Shown: piece by piece, positions 8,783-15,825 of the stretch | Layout: each line of letters begins with the position of its first letter | How positions within the stretch are numbered: the stretch's first letter is position 1 | Assembly: GCF_010093445.1 (NCBI RefSeq) | Contig: NZ_PDWW01000005.1 | Span: 124,001-188,000 of the forward strand | Origin: Pseudoxanthomonas japonensis | GTDB lineage: Bacteria; Pseudomonadota; Gammaproteobacteria; Xanthomonadales; Xanthomonadaceae | Direction: 5' to 3' | DNA: 64,000 nucleotides | Program-made: the position numbers and the translations under genes | Notes under the pieces: generated by a model | Seen by the model: the letters and a program-made list of their open reading frames with translations, nothing else | Told to the model about the DNA's origin: nothing | Database searches by the model: none

Positions 8783-9152
8783 ATCCGACCAGCATCTGGA
8801 CCACCATCGACGTCGTGCCGGACGTGACGTCTTCCGGTACCAGCATGCGCGAAATCTGCGCTGCCGCGCCGATCAGGAACCCACCGATCAGGACTGGCGC
8901 CACGTCGCCGATCCGCTTGTGGTTGAACGCGATCTGGTAGCCAGCGAAGATCACGGCGATCGTGACGACGGCGATCGACGCCACGTTGAGCAGATTGTTT
9001 ATATTGGTGAAGAACGTCGTCACCCGGCCTTCCGCGCCCGAACCGTCCTGAGCGAAGGCGAGCTCCGGCATCGCCAGAGCGGCGACCGCCACGAGTGCCG
9101 TGACCAGAGCGGCGGAAACCTGTTTTACTTGCGTGACGTGCATAGTGTTCAT
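8775..9152 (-). CDS. virB2: T4SS major pilin VirB2
   Basis: From ATG 9152 the prepilin is 125 aa with a long signal peptide ending PELAFA, which leaves a mature pilin with two hydrophobic segments (ASIAVVTIAVIFAGYQIAF and VAPVLIGGFLIGAAAQI) joined by a short basic loop (NHKRIGD). This is the VirB2/TrbC fold. A TTG at 9164 and an ATG at 9143 are alternative starts; 9152 has GGGG upstream at reasonable spacing. VirB2 subunits form the extracellular pilus. Confidence 0.9.
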   Translation of the reverse strand: MNTMHVTQVKQVSAALVTALVAVAALAMPELAFAQDGSGAEGRVTTFFTNINNLLNVASIAVVTIAVIFAGYQIAFNHKRIGDVAPVLIGGFLIGAAAQISRMLVPEDVTSGTTSMVVQMLVGYA

Positions 9153-9226
9153 AGTCGACCCCAAATGGTGGTTACAGCGGTGGGTGGCACTTTCGCGTGC
9201 CGATGAGCCATCCCTGGCGGGTGCTG

Positions 9227-10048
9227 CTAGAAGACGAAAGCGTCATCCCTCCCGGATGTCTGCACGGCCGACGACGCTTGCGGCGTCGCGGCGGTGTTCT
9301 GGTAATAGGCTTGTACGGTCACGGGGGACTCGGTCGAAGCCTGTGCGATGGCCGACGGCACCGGTGCCGCGGCGGCAGGTGTCAGCGGTGCCGATGTTGC
9401 AACAGGCGGGCCAGCTGCTGGCCTGGCCACGCTGGCGACGACAGCTGCGGGACGCTGCATGGACGTCCGGTCGCTGCTCGCCTCCTGGATGCGGCGCGCC
9501 ACGCGCGATGAGGTCGTGCCCGCGGCGGCGGTCGCCCGCGGCACGATGCGCTGCGGGCTCGCCGCCGTCCGGCGGTCGATGACCGGGATGGCGGCAGCGG
9601 TGTCTTTGCCCACCTGTCGTTGCCACGATGCGAACACCTTCTGCACGTAGCCGTGCCGGTAGCCGGTGGTGAAGTTCCCCGAGTAGTAGCAGCTGAAGGC
9701 CTTGCCCCAGTCGCTGCCCGACCGCGAGTAGCACTCGGCGAGGATGCGGGACCCCGCCTGCAGGTTCGGGCATACGTCGAACGCCTTCTCGTAGCTGTGC
9801 AGTCCCTGCTTCGCGAGGTTGTGGCGGTTGACCTGCGCCAGACCCAGCGAGAAGTTGTAGCCCCGATCCTCCAGCATGCGCGCCGTCGACAGCGCTTCGG
9901 CCAGGTTGCGCGGCTGGCGCGCCAACCGTCCTCCCACCACGCCGATCGCGTAGGGATTGAACGAGGACTCGACCTTGACGACGTGCTCCATCACCGTCGG
10001 CGGCACCGCCAGCCCCGTGCAGCCCATGAGCTCCATGCCCGGCAGCAT
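9227..10048 (-). CDS. virB1: T4SS lytic transglycosylase VirB1
   Basis: This is a soluble lytic transglycosylase (SLT fold) that opens peptidoglycan for pilus assembly. The motif region VVKVESSFNPYAIGVVGG contains the catalytic Glu in VESS, followed by GYNFSLGLAQVNRHNL and the conserved SCYYSGNF segment. A Pro/Ala/Thr-rich C-terminal extension of about 120 residues ends FVF. I chose ATG 10048 (MLPGMELMGC), preceded by AGGGGG, which gives 273 aa; the frame upstream lacks ATG/GTG/TTG until 10330, inside virB11. A short ORF stops exactly at this ATG (TGATG). Confidence 0.88.
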   Translation of the reverse strand: MLPGMELMGCTGLAVPPTVMEHVVKVESSFNPYAIGVVGGRLARQPRNLAEALSTARMLEDRGYNFSLGLAQVNRHNLAKQGLHSYEKAFDVCPNLQAGSRILAECYSRSGSDWGKAFSCYYSGNFTTGYRHGYVQKVFASWQRQVGKDTAAAIPVIDRRTAASPQRIVPRATAAAGTTSSRVARRIQEASSDRTSMQRPAAVVASVARPAAGPPVATSAPLTPAAAAPVPSAIAQASTESPVTVQAYYQNTAATPQASSAVQTSGRDDAFVF

Positions 10049-10110
10049 CAGCAGATCCCCCTGCGGCCAGACGGTGCAAGATGTCCTTGCGAGAGATGCT
10101 TGAAGTTCAT
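10048..10110 (-). CDS. Possible 20-aa leader ORF coupled to virB1
   Basis: An ATG at 10110 with GGAGAAA about 6 bp upstream opens a 20-codon frame (MNFKHLSQGHLAPSGRRGIC) whose TGA shares its A with the virB1 ATG (TGATG). It is in a different frame from virB1. The ribosome site here is stronger than that of virB1 itself, so ribosomes may reach virB1 by termination-reinitiation. Whether the peptide has a function is unknown. It could also mean the virB1 N-terminus is read differently after a sequence error. Confidence 0.4.
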   Translation of the reverse strand: MNFKHLSQGHLAPSGRRGIC

Positions 10111-10125
10111 TCGCGTTTCTCCAGG

Positions 10126-11166
10126 TCAGGACGCCAGGGCGCGGGCAGGATCGAAATCGATGCCGGTGATGTAGCGCCGACCGGCATGGGCCTTGATATG
10201 CACCACGATGTCGATGGTCATCTTCAGCAGGCGCTTGATCACCTCGAATTCCAGACCCGCGCCTTCTGCCGACGCCTTCACCATCAGCGCGAGCTGATCC
10301 CAGGTCTGCGCGGTGCTGCCCGCATGGCAACTGGTGATGGAGCCAGGGTGACCCGACGCGCAGTTGCGGATGAAGTAGAACGATTCATCTCCGCGCAGCT
10401 CCGCCAGGATGATGCGGTCCGGCTTCATGCGCAGGCAGGCCTCCATGCAGTTCTTGGCGGTGACGTTGCTGGCGCTCTGCCCGCCTTTCGAGTACAGCAG
10501 ATGGACAACATTGGGCTGCCGGATGAACAGCTCGCGGGCATCCTCGATCGTCACCAGGCGCTCCTGGTCGGGGATGTGGTTGACCAGCGATTTCATGAAG
10601 GTGGTCTTGCCGCTACCGGTCGCGCCGGCGACGACGATGTTCTTGTGGTACTGCACGGCCTTGCGGAAGAACTCGGCGTAGTTGCGGCTGCGGCGCAGCT
10701 CCAGCAGTTCCTGGTCGTGATCACCGAGCACCTGCTGCTGCTCGAGGATCTCATCGAAGAAGCCGTCCTGTTCGTACTGCTCCAGCGACTTGCTGAACTT
10801 CGCCGGCAGGCGGATGGTGATGGACACCTTGCCAGCGTCGCAGGCCGGCGGGATCACAAACTGGGCGCGCTGCCCGGTGGGGAACGTCAGCGACACCATC
10901 GGATCGATGTCGGTGATGCGCTGGCCGGTATTGCTCTCGTTGACGACGGACGTGCAGAACTGTCGGGCGCGCTCGAAGGTCAGCGTCGGCACATCGGCCT
11001 TCAGCCAGCCCTCGCGCGCCGTTTCCAGGTAGATCTCGCCCGGGCGGTTGATGCAGATCTCGGTCACGTCCGAGGAATGCATGTGATCGCCGATGCCGAG
11101 CACCTGGTACTGATAGTCCAGGAACTCGTTGGAGACGCGCGCCAAGGGTTCGTTCTGCGTGTCCAT
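10126..11166 (-). CDS. virB11: T4SS traffic ATPase VirB11
   Basis: This 346-aa secretion ATPase of the VirB11/PulE type forms a hexamer at the inner-membrane entrance. Walker A GATGSGKTT lies at residues 181-189, and the ASP/Walker B region with TIEDARELFI and RMKPDRIILAELRGDE plus the His box SCHAGS follow in order. Length is normal for the family. It starts 9 bp after virB10 ends and precedes virB1. Confidence 0.95.
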   Translation of the reverse strand: MDTQNEPLARVSNEFLDYQYQVLGIGDHMHSSDVTEICINRPGEIYLETAREGWLKADVPTLTFERARQFCTSVVNESNTGQRITDIDPMVSLTFPTGQRAQFVIPPACDAGKVSITIRLPAKFSKSLEQYEQDGFFDEILEQQQVLGDHDQELLELRRSRNYAEFFRKAVQYHKNIVVAGATGSGKTTFMKSLVNHIPDQERLVTIEDARELFIRQPNVVHLLYSKGGQSASNVTAKNCMEACLRMKPDRIILAELRGDESFYFIRNCASGHPGSITSCHAGSTAQTWDQLALMVKASAEGAGLEFEVIKRLLKMTIDIVVHIKAHAGRRYITGIDFDPARALAS

Positions 11167-11175
11167 GCCAGCGTC

Positions 11176-12390
11176 TCAGCGCATCACCGCGGAGAAGTCG
11201 ACATCGCGGGCGACGTAGACGTTGACGATGGTGCCCTGGTTGATGGTCACCGTCGGCGGCCGCGCCATGTTGCGGTCCAGCGCCATGTTGGCCAGGCGCT
11301 CCATGGTCCTGGCGGTGTTGCTCTCGTACGGGTTCTGGACGATGGCACCGTTGACGATCGAGGTCTCCTGCGGACCATGCTTGGCGCCGGCGTACTTGAA
11401 GGCGTCGCTCAGCATGCTGATCAGCAGTGCAGACGAGATGCGTTGCGCCCAGTGCGCAGAGTAATGCCCCGGGTTGCCGGCGGCCCCCAGCATGTCGGTG
11501 CCCGGGCTGCGCATGTTGACGTCCATGCCGGTCGGCGTGGTGATGCGGTCCCACACGATGGCCGCACGCTCGCCGATGATGGCGTCCGAGTTGTAGCTGC
11601 CCATGACCTTCGAGCCGCGCGGCAGCAGCAGGCGTTTGCCGTTGACCGAATAGACCGGCTCCGTCACCACGCACGACGTGTAGCCGGGCACGTCGGTAAT
11701 GACGCGCGACTCCAGTACGCAACGGATATAGGTGCCGCGCAGCAGCAGGGTATTCGGGTTGTAGAGCGGCTTTGCGCTGGTCACGCCGTCGGGTGGCTCG
11801 CGTGGCGCGGCCGGTGCCTGCCCCTGCCCCATCAACGCGGCGTACTGCGCCATGCCGGCGTCCTGCATGCCGGCGCCCGCAGCAGCGTCCGGATTTCCGC
11901 CCTCACCGAACGTGGTGGCCATGTCGAGCATGCGCCGCTCGCGCAGCGAAGGCGCCTGCTGGCCCGGCATGCCGGACGGCATGGTCATCATCGATGCCGT
12001 GGATGGGCCCGAGTCCTCGGCCATCGGCAACGGCGGCAGATCGGGCTCGACCGGTACCGGCGGCGCTTCCGGCGGAAGTTCAGGCAGGTCGCGTGGCGCA
12101 GCAGGGATGACGACCTGCTCACCTGGCGCTTTCGCGGGCGTCTCGCCCTGCTTCGACGACAGTCCGCCACTGAAGATCCAGAACACCACCAGCAGCATCA
12201 GCGCGATGATGCCGGCCAGAAAGATCAGGGCCTTGCGATTCAGACGCTGCACATCGGCCGAGCGCAGGTACGGGGCATTGGCATCCAGATCCGGATCGGC
12301 CGCCGGTGCCGCACGCTGGTACGGATTCTGCGGAGCGACCCGCTCGGGACCTCCTGCCTCGGGGTGATCGTGGGGCATCTGGTTCGTCAT
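11176..12390 (-). CDS. virB10: T4SS core complex protein VirB10
   Basis: This 404-aa protein has a short cytoplasmic N-terminus, one transmembrane helix at about residues 54-74, and a Pro/Glu-rich periplasmic linker (PELPPEAPPVPVEPDLPPLP). The C-terminal TrbI/VirB10 beta-barrel domain contains TYIRCVLESRVITDVPG, LLLPRGSKVMGSY and VWDRITTPTGMDV. VirB10 spans both membranes and gates the outer-membrane pore with VirB7 and VirB9. It overlaps virB9 by ATGA (12387-12390). Confidence 0.95.
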   Translation of the reverse strand: MTNQMPHDHPEAGGPERVAPQNPYQRAAPAADPDLDANAPYLRSADVQRLNRKALIFLAGIIALMLLVVFWIFSGGLSSKQGETPAKAPGEQVVIPAAPRDLPELPPEAPPVPVEPDLPPLPMAEDSGPSTASMMTMPSGMPGQQAPSLRERRMLDMATTFGEGGNPDAAAGAGMQDAGMAQYAALMGQGQAPAAPREPPDGVTSAKPLYNPNTLLLRGTYIRCVLESRVITDVPGYTSCVVTEPVYSVNGKRLLLPRGSKVMGSYNSDAIIGERAAIVWDRITTPTGMDVNMRSPGTDMLGAAGNPGHYSAHWAQRISSALLISMLSDAFKYAGAKHGPQETSIVNGAIVQNPYESNTARTMERLANMALDRNMARPPTVTINQGTIVNVYVARDVDFSAVMR

Positions 12391-13148
12391 TCCGGGCTCC
12401 TGCGCAGGCCCACCACGTTGTCGCCATGGCGGATGACCAAGTAGGGGTAGGTGCCGTGCACGACGATGGTGTCGTCCTGCACCGTCGAGTTGACGACGAA
12501 CTCATCGCCACCCTCGCTGTCGCGCGCGAACACGACCGGGAAATTGCCGCTCGGGAAGCGCGTGCGGTCCCCCATGCGGATGTAGGTGAAGCGTCGGTCG
12601 TCGTACACGGTCGTCGGCACGAGCCACGCCGGTCCACGCTTCCGCTGTGCGTACTCGTAATTGAAGTGATAGTTGCGGCCAGGCTCGACGCCCGTGTTCA
12701 GTTCGGCATCGGGCTCCTGCGGTCTGGCGGCCTGGCCGGCGAAGCTGGTGTCGCCGGGATAGACGAACGAGATGCGGTACTGCACACCCGCCGCGCGCGC
12801 CTGGTCGAGTACCCGCCAGTCGGTGGCGACGACCTTCAGCTCGAAGATGTACGAATGCGCGGCCGTACGGACCAGCAGGTTGGTATCGACATCGACGTTC
12901 TTCGGCTTCAGATAGAAGACATTGCCGCGACGGCTGATGTCCCAGCCGCCGCTGAAGCCGGTGCTGAAGTCCAGGATCTCCTCATGGGGCGACAGCTCGA
13001 TCTGGGTGGTGATGCCCAGCCCGGTGCGCACCGGGTACACCTTGTCGGGCGCATACGTGTACTGCTCTATCACCTGCGCGACGGCAGGCAGCGTCGCGAA
13101 GAGCAAGCCGACGGCGACCACATGCAGCAGGACGTCCTTCAACCTCAT
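12387..13148 (-). CDS. virB9: T4SS core complex protein VirB9
   Basis: The 253-aa periplasmic protein has a signal peptide ending PAVAQ (about residue 25). The VirB9/CagX/TrbG domain follows, with YTYAPDKVYPVRTGLGITTQIEL and the C-terminal domain NYHFNYEYAQRKRGPAW and PTTVYDDRRFTYI. VirB9 joins VirB7 and VirB10 in the outer-membrane core. ATGA overlaps join it to virB8 upstream and virB10 downstream. Confidence 0.95.
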   Translation of the reverse strand: MRLKDVLLHVVAVGLLFATLPAVAQVIEQYTYAPDKVYPVRTGLGITTQIELSPHEEILDFSTGFSGGWDISRRGNVFYLKPKNVDVDTNLLVRTAAHSYIFELKVVATDWRVLDQARAAGVQYRISFVYPGDTSFAGQAARPQEPDAELNTGVEPGRNYHFNYEYAQRKRGPAWLVPTTVYDDRRFTYIRMGDRTRFPSGNFPVVFARDSEGGDEFVVNSTVQDDTIVVHGTYPYLVIRHGDNVVGLRRSPE

Positions 13149-14077
13149 CGTTGGGGCACTCCGGTTCCGGTCTCGGTCTCCGACTGCTCCGCGGGCTGCG
13201 GCGCCGTCGATACATCGTTCTCGCCCGGCACGGTGGGCGGACCCGCCACGGCGGTCGCAGCGGGATCGACAGCGGTCGCGGGTACCGCCACGGCAGGCGC
13301 GGCACCGCCAGCCATTGGCGGTGGCGCCGGGAACTCACGCTCGGGCAGCGCAGCGGAAGCGAAATCGTCGTCCACGCGGTAATTGGTCACGCGGAACCCC
13401 AGCGGATTGAGCAGCCGGTCTTCCTCGTTCAAGCGCAGGTCGGGGTTGTAGGTGAACTCCATCGTGGCGATCTTGCTGTCCAGCGGCTGCGAGGTACCCC
13501 GCCCCTTTTCGTAGACGCTGCGCTGGAATCGCACGGTCGCGCCCGTCGGGCGACGCCCCTCTCCCCCGCCTATCAGCACGATGCTCAGGATGCGCGTGCG
13601 GACCGCGCGCGCGCCGCCATAAAGACGGAAAGGACGCGCCGGATTGCTCTCCGCATGCAGCGCGGTGTAGGCAGGCGCGACTGCAGGCCCCGCCATCGAC
13701 AGCGTCGTGCGCCAGTTGCGCTGGCCGACCAGGCCCGAGTCGTAGGACTCGCGTGCCAGCACGAACTGCGCAACGTTGCTCTTGTTGATCGCTTCCTCGG
13801 TGGTGACGTCGCGGTCCTGGAAGTTGCCCGACAACCGCGCCACGCTGGCCGTGCCGGTGTAGGGATCGGCCATCACCAGATAGGGCACTTTTTCCTTCAG
13901 CGGCAGGAACAGGAAATACCCGCCCGCCAGGATCAGCGACATCACGATGGCCGACCACGCGACCAGCCAGGCGCGTCGTTCGCTCTTGCGCGCGCGCTCG
14001 GCCAGCGTCAGCTCGAAGCTGACGCCCTGCGCCACGGCGCGATCGATCTCGGGGGAGGAGGTCTTCTTCCTGAACAT
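13145..14077 (-). CDS. virB8: T4SS inner-membrane assembly factor VirB8
   Basis: This 310-aa protein has a cytoplasmic N-terminus, one transmembrane segment at about residues 34-55, then the periplasmic VirB8 domain (KEKVPYLVMADPYTGTASVARL, AQFVLARESYD, KIATMEFTYNPDLRLNEEDRLLNPLGFRVTNYRVD). A Pro/Ala-rich tail of about 70 residues is longer than in Agrobacterium VirB8. It lies 16 bp after virB7 and overlaps virB9 by 4 bp. Confidence 0.95.
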   Translation of the reverse strand: MFRKKTSSPEIDRAVAQGVSFELTLAERARKSERRAWLVAWSAIVMSLILAGGYFLFLPLKEKVPYLVMADPYTGTASVARLSGNFQDRDVTTEEAINKSNVAQFVLARESYDSGLVGQRNWRTTLSMAGPAVAPAYTALHAESNPARPFRLYGGARAVRTRILSIVLIGGGEGRRPTGATVRFQRSVYEKGRGTSQPLDSKIATMEFTYNPDLRLNEEDRLLNPLGFRVTNYRVDDDFASAALPEREFPAPPPMAGGAAPAVAVPATAVDPAATAVAGPPTVPGENDVSTAPQPAEQSETETGTGVPQR

Positions 14078-14093
14078 ACGCGGGCCGTCGCCT

Positions 14094-14543
14094 TCAGTCG
14101 CCCAATGCCGCAGCGGGCGCGACGTCCGCCGACGGTCGCGATGCCTGACTCACGATGATCCGCGGACGCTCGACCACCACCTGCACGCCCTGGTCCGCGT
14201 ACGCGGCCGACAGCGAAGCTGCGGCATCTTCGAGGCTGCTGGTACGGATCTGCGCGACCGGCGCATGCAACGTGTAGTCGTTCGGATGCAGGTATGCCAG
14301 CGTCAGCCTGGCGTCCTTGGCCCAGCGAACCAGCATGGTCCTGAGCGTGCCGTCCGCCGGCGACGCCTGATAGACATACGCCTGCTGCAGCGGAATGGCC
14401 TGCGGCGCTTCCGCGAAACGGTTCACCGGACGCCAGCGTCCATTGATGTCCGCCGCCTGTGGCGTGGCGCATCCCGCGACCGCCAGCGACACCATCACGA
14501 CACACAACACGATCATCTTGTGAAGAACGATGTTCCGGATCAC
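14094..14543 (-). CDS. virB7: T4SS outer-membrane lipoprotein VirB7, long Xanthomonas type
   Basis: From the GTG at 14543, preceded by AAAGGTGG, the product is 149 aa with a signal peptide and lipobox AVAGC (Cys25). The C-terminal 80 residues (LRTMLVRWAKDARLTLAYLHP, TSSLEDAAASLSAAY, VVVERPRIIVSQ) resemble the N0/STN fold of secretins. Such an extended VirB7 is typical of Xanthomonadaceae T4SS and absent from the short Agrobacterium VirB7. An ATG at 14516 is possible but lacks a ribosome site. The GTG shares bases with the stop of the 63-aa ORF upstream (GTGA). Confidence 0.88.
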   Translation of the reverse strand: MIRNIVLHKMIVLCVVMVSLAVAGCATPQAADINGRWRPVNRFAEAPQAIPLQQAYVYQASPADGTLRTMLVRWAKDARLTLAYLHPNDYTLHAPVAQIRTSSLEDAAASLSAAYADQGVQVVVERPRIIVSQASRPSADVAPAAALGD

Positions 14544-14731
14544 GAAGCCACCTTTCTGCAATCGTCGGCAACAGACCTCCGGTACGCATCCCCGAAGGAA
14601 AACGCCACGGCACTGATGAATGTCTCCGGGTGGCGATGCGCGCCCGCACGCGTCGGGAGATCTACGCCTCCCGAGGCTATCGCCGTGCGCAGGATATCCG
14701 CCTGCGCATTGCCCCCTGTGCTCGCATCCAT
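14540..14731 (-). CDS. Small hypothetical protein, first gene of virB operon
   Basis: This 63-aa frame (MDASTGGNAQADILRT...DDCRKVAS) starts at ATG 14731 with AAGGAG 9 bp upstream and ends in a GTGA overlap with the GTG of virB7. Good ribosome site, coupling and position just after a sigma70-like promoter all argue that it is translated. There is no signal peptide, membrane segment or recognisable domain. It may act as a leader ensuring virB7 translation, or be a small T4SS factor. Confidence 0.55.
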   Translation of the reverse strand: MDASTGGNAQADILRTAIASGGVDLPTRAGAHRHPETFISAVAFSFGDAYRRSVADDCRKVAS

Positions 14732-14815
14732 TGCGTAACGCTCCTTTTAAACTCGCGCGACTTTCAACACACATCGCACGTTCATTCCGTTTACTGCATC
14801 ACGACAGTCGCGCCG

Positions 14816-14844
14816 AACATAGCCACGCCTTTTTGTGTCGTCAA
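14816..14844 (-). promoter_or_regulatory. Sigma70-like promoter for the virB operon
   Basis: On the minus strand TTGACG (14839-14844) is followed after exactly 17 bp by TATGTT (14816-14821). Transcription would start near 14809, about 75 bp upstream of the 63-aa ORF. The surrounding region is clearly more AT-rich than the genes. Confidence 0.6.
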
Positions 14845-14999
14845 CCAAAATAAAAACGTAAACGCATGTACGACGATCTTCCTAGTGGTGCACTCACTTC
14901 AGTAAACCGCATAAAACAAGCATCGCGTTGCAATTGGATGAAATTTCGCGCGCACGTTCGATCATGAATGTGAAGAAGCACTTGAAAGCACGAACGGCG

Positions 15000-15022
15000 T
15001 CACATCGAATGTGAAAACATTC
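15000..15022. promoter_or_regulatory. Overlapping inverted repeats, candidate operator
   Basis: TCACAT (15000-15005) and ATGTGA (15009-15014) form an inverted repeat around CGA. GAATGT (15007-15012) and ACATTC (15017-15022) form a second one around GAAA. The TCACA/TGTGA order is opposite to a classic Crp/Clp site, so the regulator is unknown. Confidence 0.4.
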
Positions 15023-15082
15023 TTCACTGCGATGAACAACGTGGATAATTCAAAAGATTCATATGAAACACCCTTGATCTCT

Positions 15083-15098
15083 GTAGGAAATTTCCTAC
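15083..15098. promoter_or_regulatory. Perfect 16-bp palindrome, candidate operator
   Basis: GTAGGAAATTTCCTAC reads identically on both strands and lies 94 bp upstream of the first gene of the virD4 operon, in the divergent control region. It is a good candidate for binding by a homodimeric regulator. It does not match a box I can name with certainty. Confidence 0.5.
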
Positions 15099-15192
15099 CC
15101 CATGCATCGCGGCGGGTCCGCTTGAACGTCAAACCTCTGATGCATCATGCTGGGAATCACGTGCGGTTATTCCTCGTGCGACAAGGAGCGAT

Positions 15193-15783
15193 ATGGAACC
15201 GTCGAAGATGGAAGAGTTCGTCGCCAATGCGGCACTGCTGGCGGCACATCTGACAGAGCAGTGCAACAAAGCGGCAGCGACGCAGCAGACATCCGCACAG
15301 GAATTGCAGGCATCCGCAATCGTGGTCAGGAAGACCATCGAAGAAGGCAAGCGGGAAATGAGCGAACAGGCCCGCAGCGCCGTGCACGATGCGCTGGCGC
15401 AGGAAATTCCGGCCGCCACGCACAGCATCGGCGAGACCGCGGCGCGACTGCGCCATGTCGCGGACCACCTGCAACGCGAGCAGGCGCAGCTGTCGCAGCG
15501 CGCACGATTTCTCGGATGGAAGTCGCTCGGCGCGCTGTCGGTGGCCTGTCTGGCGCTGGTGGCGGGCAGCGGTTATGCGTCATGGCACAACGTGCAGCGC
15601 TCGGAACGCGCGAAGGTGGATGCGGAAGTGCTGGAAGCGTTGCAGCACGTCACCATCACCTCCTGCGGCGGGCAGCCTTGCATCAAGCTGCAGGATGGTC
15701 TGCCACGCTGGCAGAAGAACGATCAGTACGTGCTGATCGACACGTCGGTGAAGCAGGAAGGCGCGGCCGGCGGCGCCCGCTGA
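15193..15783 (+). CDS. Membrane protein with coiled-coil N-terminus, upstream of virD4
   Basis: This 196-aa protein has an Ala/Glu/Gln-rich helical N-terminal half (residues 1-105) likely to form a coiled coil and one transmembrane segment at about 109-131. A C-terminal segment of 65 residues contains two cysteines (TSCGGQPC), probably periplasmic. AAGGAG precedes the ATG. It is the first gene of the virD4 operon, 42 bp before virD4. The domain layout recalls accessory proteins that sit next to coupling proteins, but I recognise no named family. A role in assisting VirD4 or effector recruitment is inference. Confidence 0.7.
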   Translation: MEPSKMEEFVANAALLAAHLTEQCNKAAATQQTSAQELQASAIVVRKTIEEGKREMSEQARSAVHDALAQEIPAATHSIGETAARLRHVADHLQREQAQLSQRARFLGWKSLGALSVACLALVAGSGYASWHNVQRSERAKVDAEVLEALQHVTITSCGGQPCIKLQDGLPRWQKNDQYVLIDTSVKQEGAAGGAR

Positions 15784-15825
15784 GGCCGCAACGGCATTCA
15801 TCAAGGAACGACGACAGGGGGCTGT

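Larger units (their letters stand above)
14732..15192. promoter_or_regulatory. Divergent virB/virD4 control region
   Basis: This gene-free stretch of about 460 bp separates the two divergent T4SS operons and is conspicuously AT-rich. Besides the virB promoter it holds overlapping inverted repeats at 15000-15022 and a perfect 16-bp palindrome at 15083-15098. The word AATGTGAA occurs twice (near 14970 and 15008). A weak plus-strand promoter, TTCACT, 17 bp, TAATTC, may lie at about 15023-15051. The layout suggests joint control of apparatus and coupling protein by a dimeric regulator. Confidence 0.5.

Noticed and set aside
15000-15014. Clp/Crp binding site in the T4SS control region
   Set aside because: The half-sites are in the order TCACA...TGTGA with a 3-bp gap, opposite to the TGTGA-N6-TCACA arrangement, so I list it only as an unassigned palindrome.
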